From assembly GCA_003648875.1 (NCBI GenBank), contig QMQC01000079.1, positions 1 to 7,479 of the forward strand: a stretch of 7,479 nt of DNA. Reading direction: 5' to 3'. Below are positions 5,486-7,479 of this stretch, one piece after another; position 1 is the first letter of the stretch, and each line of letters begins with the position of its first letter. The position numbers and the translations under genes were made by a program. The notes beneath the pieces are model-generated. The model was not told where the DNA came from, did not search any database, and saw nothing but the letters and a program-made list of their open reading frames with translations. This DNA is from Actinomycetota bacterium (lineage in GTDB: Bacteria > Actinomycetota > Acidimicrobiia > Spongiisociales > UBA5794).

Positions 5486-5531
5486 ACCCCTTTCCGGCAA
5501 TATGTGCGGTCAGCCGTATAGACCGTTAGGC
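5486..5531 (+). repeat. Shortened attC-like palindrome after the second nitroreductase
   Basis: TCCGGCAATA at 5493-5502 matches the left-arm core at 5957-5966, and the right end reads CCGTTAGGC (5523-5531), with GTTAGGC fitting GTTRRRY exactly. The arms are shorter and the loop differs from the copy at 5948. It starts 45 bp after the gene's stop. The remaining 5532-5665 holds only the ribosome-binding site of the next gene, as far as I can see. Confidence 0.5.
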
Positions 5532-5665
5532 GTGACCGACAGAATCTCGGCCATAGCCAATGACGTTGTGCTGCCCGCAAGGGCTTCGGCAGTAGCCTGC
5601 GTCATCGGTGACGACGATCTGCAATCGCCGCACCTCGCTCGAAGCTCGAATCGAGGAGATGAACC

Positions 5666-5917
5666 ATGGACGGCGTCGCGATCGCCGCACTCGGCGGGCT
5701 GCTCATCTCACTGGTCGTACGGGCCCGGTGGGTGGATTCCGTCTTCGCCCCTCCATGGCGCACAGCGAAGCTCGTAGGCATGGCCGTCGCACTCGCTCTT
5801 GCCATCTTCTACCCGCTCGGTTGGGGAGCGGTGGTACTGGTCACCGGAGCGATGCTGATCGAGCCCATCTTCCTGCGGCGCCCGCCCGGGGGCAACGACG
5901 GGCCGACAACTCGGTGA
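5666..5917 (+). CDS. Small integral membrane protein, 83 residues
   Basis: I do not recognise a family. The protein begins MDGVAIAALGGLLISLVVRA and has three hydrophobic stretches: about residues 4-18, 36-51 (LVGMAVALALAIFYPL) and 53-70 (WGAVVLVTGAMLIEPIFL). The last is followed by a basic RRPPGG tail. A loop RARWVDSVFAPPWRTAK lies between the first two. It is predicted to sit in the cytoplasmic membrane with two or three spans. GAGGAG eight bases upstream of the ATG is a good ribosome-binding site and supports the start. It stands alone between two attC-like sites and is convergent with the FAD gene. Function cannot be inferred. Confidence 0.72.
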   Translation: MDGVAIAALGGLLISLVVRARWVDSVFAPPWRTAKLVGMAVALALAIFYPLGWGAVVLVTGAMLIEPIFLRRPPGGNDGPTTR

Positions 5918-5947
5918 CGGATCAGGAGTAGAACCCTCGCTTCCTGC

Positions 5948-6007
5948 CCGCCCATATCCGGCAATACGTTCGCCTCAAAGGGCGAGCATATGTGCCGTTA
6001 TGGGCGG
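5948..6007 (+). repeat. Well-preserved attC-like imperfect palindrome (copy A)
   Basis: This is the clearest copy: left arm from CCGCCCATATCCGGCA (5948-5963) to CGCC (5971-5974), loop TCAAA, right arm from GGGCGAG to TGCCGTTATGGGCGG (ending 6007). Nine outer bases pair perfectly (CCGCCCATA), then a bulge, then CGGCA with TGCCG, a mismatch patch, and CGCC with GGCG. It sits between convergent genes and could also act as a terminator, but it has no T-run on either strand. Confidence 0.72.
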
Positions 6008-6046
6008 CATCCGGTAGTTCAGTAGCGGAGGACCCTATCAGCAGCG

Positions 6047-6071
6047 AAGGTCAACTCAATGAGTTGACCTT
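6047..6071. repeat. Perfect 25-bp palindrome spanning the 3' end of the FAD gene
   Basis: AAGGTCAACTCA (6047-6058), a single A, then TGAGTTGACCTT (6060-6071) form perfect 12-bp arms. The stop codon of the minus-strand FAD gene (complement of 6051-6053) lies inside the palindrome, and the arm at 6054-6071 encodes its last residues KVNSLS. As RNA it could form a hairpin, but no T-run follows on the minus strand. A protein-binding site is the other possibility. Confidence 0.6.
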
Positions 6072-7226
6072 GGGTGGCGGCGTGTCTTCGCTTGTGGCGA
6101 GGATTCTGTTGGCGGCATAGATGCCTGTGATGTATGCATCTTCGAGGGTGCATACATTGTGATCGCCGATGAGATATAGGCCTGGCGCTTGTTCGCATTC
6201 CATGAGGACATCTCCTAGAAGGTGGAAGGCTGGCGTCCAATGGTGGTGCTCGATGACGATCCAGGCGCTGAAGTACCTCCCGAAGTCCGGTTCGTCTGAG
6301 TCTGAGCAGAACAGAGTCAATCCGCCGGGCTGGCTGGCGATGCCGAAAGTTGTGTCACCTTCCGGAAACAGCGCATAGGTGGCCTGTGCCCATGGCCGGC
6401 GTAGATCGCCGTCGACGAGGAACATGTGTGCGTCGACTGCGCCCTTCACTGTCTCTAGGTCGAGCAGCCGAGAGGAGACACCGGCGGGAGTGGCAACGAC
6501 CACGTTGCTAGCCGAATAGAAAGCTCGGTTGCGGGTCTGAATCGAGTACATGCCATCGGTGGTCGCTTCGATCGCTGTGACCGAATCGAAGAGTAGATCG
6601 TCTTCGAATCCGGCCGTGAGGAGGTCAAAACGCGGCACATACTCAAACATGGGAACGATCAGCGGGAGGGCCCCAACCAGCATGGTAAAAGCGGTCAACC
6701 GATCTACGGATGTGAAGGCAAATCCCTGGACAGCAGGAGCGAGATACGACCGGGCAATATCCTCTATCCGATGTCGTCGAATGAAATCGGTTGCTGGTTC
6801 ATGGTAGAGCTCGCGCAGCAGCGGATCGGCCTCGATCGCCTGGGCCTGGGACATCGTCAAGCACTGCTGTTTGTACGCTTCATAGTGCCGACGGAATCTG
6901 CGCAAGAGTCGGACAAGGCGGACCGTTTGGATCGGGTGGAGCACCAAAGGCATATCCGATCGCGTGAACGAACCGTTAACGTCACCGCGCAGAATGTGTC
7001 GCCGTCTGATTCGACGCCCACGATCGACGAAGCGGTTGACATGGCCGTAATCACTTCTGACGTAGTAGGCACCAACGTTCACCGTCCCGTCCGCGGACGT
7101 GCGGATACGTCCACCAACGTTCTCCGTGATGAGCAGGAACGATTGCTGACTGTCGTGCAATCGACGCGCACAGGCCAACCCGGCGACGCCGCCACCAACG
7201 ATGACCGTCTCATATCGCTCCGCCAA
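6051..7226 (-). CDS. FAD-dependent amine-oxidase-like oxidoreductase
   Basis: From the TTG at 7226 the protein has 391 residues and begins with AERYETVIVGGGVAGLACAR after the start. This places the FAD-binding Rossmann motif GGGVAGL at about residues 11-17, as is normal for the flavin-containing amine oxidase / phytoene-desaturase-like superfamily. ENVGGRIRT follows as the second ADP-contacting segment. The middle holds a helix-rich substrate domain (RLVRLLRRFRRHYEAYKQQC and onwards) and NVVVATPAGVSSRLL, the 'VV-ATP' strand. The end has GLYLIGDHNVCTLEDAYITG, the family's C-terminal FAD site with GD, then YAANRIL. The length is a little below typical amine oxidases (about 430-500). The substrate is unknown. 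AGAGG lies seven bases before the TTG. In-frame TTG at 7286 and GTG at 7268 are alternative starts without a better ribosome-binding site. Confidence 0.85.
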   Translation of the reverse strand: MAERYETVIVGGGVAGLACARRLHDSQQSFLLITENVGGRIRTSADGTVNVGAYYVRSDYGHVNRFVDRGRRIRRRHILRGDVNGSFTRSDMPLVLHPIQTVRLVRLLRRFRRHYEAYKQQCLTMSQAQAIEADPLLRELYHEPATDFIRRHRIEDIARSYLAPAVQGFAFTSVDRLTAFTMLVGALPLIVPMFEYVPRFDLLTAGFEDDLLFDSVTAIEATTDGMYSIQTRNRAFYSASNVVVATPAGVSSRLLDLETVKGAVDAHMFLVDGDLRRPWAQATYALFPEGDTTFGIASQPGGLTLFCSDSDEPDFGRYFSAWIVIEHHHWTPAFHLLGDVLMECEQAPGLYLIGDHNVCTLEDAYITGIYAANRILATSEDTPPPKVNSLS

Positions 7227-7339
7227 CCACTTGCCTCTCTTCCCGCCTCGTTCCTTGGTTCCGTGAACACAAGCCGAACGGCTCAAGCCATCCTACCGAG
7301 AGGCCATACAGGATACAGCCTGCCACAAGAACCGAGTAC

Positions 7340-7368
7340 CCGCCCATATCCGGTGCGGGCTCAAGGGG
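7340..7368 (+). repeat. Truncated left arm of the attC-like repeat
   Basis: CCGCCCATATCCGG at 7340-7353 is identical to 5948-5961, and CTCAAGGGG follows, resembling CTCAAAGGG of copy A. The CAATACGTTCG part is missing and no right arm follows. Instead the IS30-like coding tail begins at 7369, so the repeat may have been cut by insertion of the element. Confidence 0.45.
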
Positions 7369-7437
7369 TCATTGCAATACTTCGGCGAGCTTCTCTGATG
7401 GTGTCATGTCGTTGAGGGTTTGTCGAAGCGGACGTTT
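7369..7437 (-). pseudogene. 3' remnant of an IS30-family transposase
   Basis: The minus strand reads KRPLRQTLNDMTPSEKLAEV, then LQ and a TGA stop at 7371-7369. The pattern RPxRxTLxxMTPSEKLAE is the usual C-terminus of IS30-family DDE transposases. Upstream of the lysine the reading no longer resembles the family, and a plus-strand gene appears to start at 7456, so only about 22 codons remain. The catalytic domain is absent, so it cannot be active alone. The call rests on this short motif. Confidence 0.5.
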
Positions 7438-7455
7438 GATGGTGAGAAGGACACG

Positions 7456-7479
7456 ATGCCGTACCATCCCGGCGATCTG
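7456..7479 (+). CDS. Possible start of a TetR/AcrR-type regulator (runs off the right edge)
   Basis: Only eight codons are visible: MPYHPGDL. Many TetR-family repressors begin with 'YHHGDLR' at the first helix of the DNA-binding domain, so the resemblance is suggestive, with Pro in place of the second His. GAGAAGGA ends four bases before the ATG, a good ribosome-binding site. The call is weak because of the length. Confidence 0.35.

Noticed and set aside
4663..6007. Palindromes as ordinary intrinsic terminators
   Set aside because: There is no T-run, one copy lies between divergent genes, and copies share primary sequence as well as structure. Terminator activity as a side effect is not excluded.
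501..6007. Palindromic repeats as a CRISPR array
   Set aside because: Spacing is gene-sized and irregular, the units differ strongly, and no Cas-like protein is present.
6771..7415. A 214-codon plus-strand frame opposite the FAD gene
   Set aside because: It is antisense to the Rossmann/FAD-motif region and its translation has low-complexity, unpatterned composition.

Overview
This window looks like moderately high-GC bacterial DNA, most likely from an actinobacterium. The support is a leaderless TANNNT promoter, mixed ATG/TTG starts, actinobacterial-type protein families, and a tiny lysine-rich protein of a sort I associate with actinobacteria. I cannot name a genus. I see no tRNA, rRNA or CRISPR.

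Layout, left to right: a truncated minus-strand reading frame that resembles the N-terminus of a tyrosine recombinase (1-96); a small unknown protein (242-490); an alanine-racemase-fold PLP protein with several altered active-site positions (636-1793); an NfsA-type nitroreductase/flavin reductase (2003-2764); a decayed second copy of the small unknown gene (2910-3158); then three minus-strand genes: an antibiotic-biosynthesis-monooxygenase-like protein (3222-3518), a 44-residue lysine-rich protein (3678-3812) and a lipoprotein (3951-4550). These are followed by a second, unrelated-looking nitroreductase (4791-5441, plus), a small membrane protein (5666-5917, plus), an FAD-dependent amine-oxidase-like protein (6051-7226, minus), the 3' tail of an IS30-type transposase (7369-7437, minus) and the first eight codons of a possible TetR-type regulator (7456, plus).

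The most striking feature is not a gene. Nearly every gene is separated from the next by a short imperfect palindrome of one family, best seen at 4663-4721 and 5948-6007. The left arm carries CATAACCGGCA or CATATCCGGCA, and the right arm ends in TGCCGTTATG. More degenerate members sit at 501-547, 2817-2880, 3185-3215, 3882-3920 and 5486-5531, with weaker candidates at 1806-1837, 3546-3607 and 7340-7368. The right ends read GTTATGC, GTTATGG, GTTAGGC or GTTACGC, close to the GTTRRRY core of integron attC sites. Single unrelated genes each followed by such a site, all sites in one orientation, and a divergent recombinase-like gene at the left edge: this is the layout of an integron-type gene-cassette array. 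I consider this the leading hypothesis, not a proven one. The main alternative is a dispersed REP/MITE-like intergenic repeat.

The cargo leans towards redox and small-molecule chemistry (two nitroreductase-fold proteins, an FAD oxidoreductase, an ABM-fold protein, a PLP enzyme) plus orphan small proteins. Except for the shared repeats, the genes do not look like one pathway or operon; most appear to have their own ribosome-binding site or promoter.
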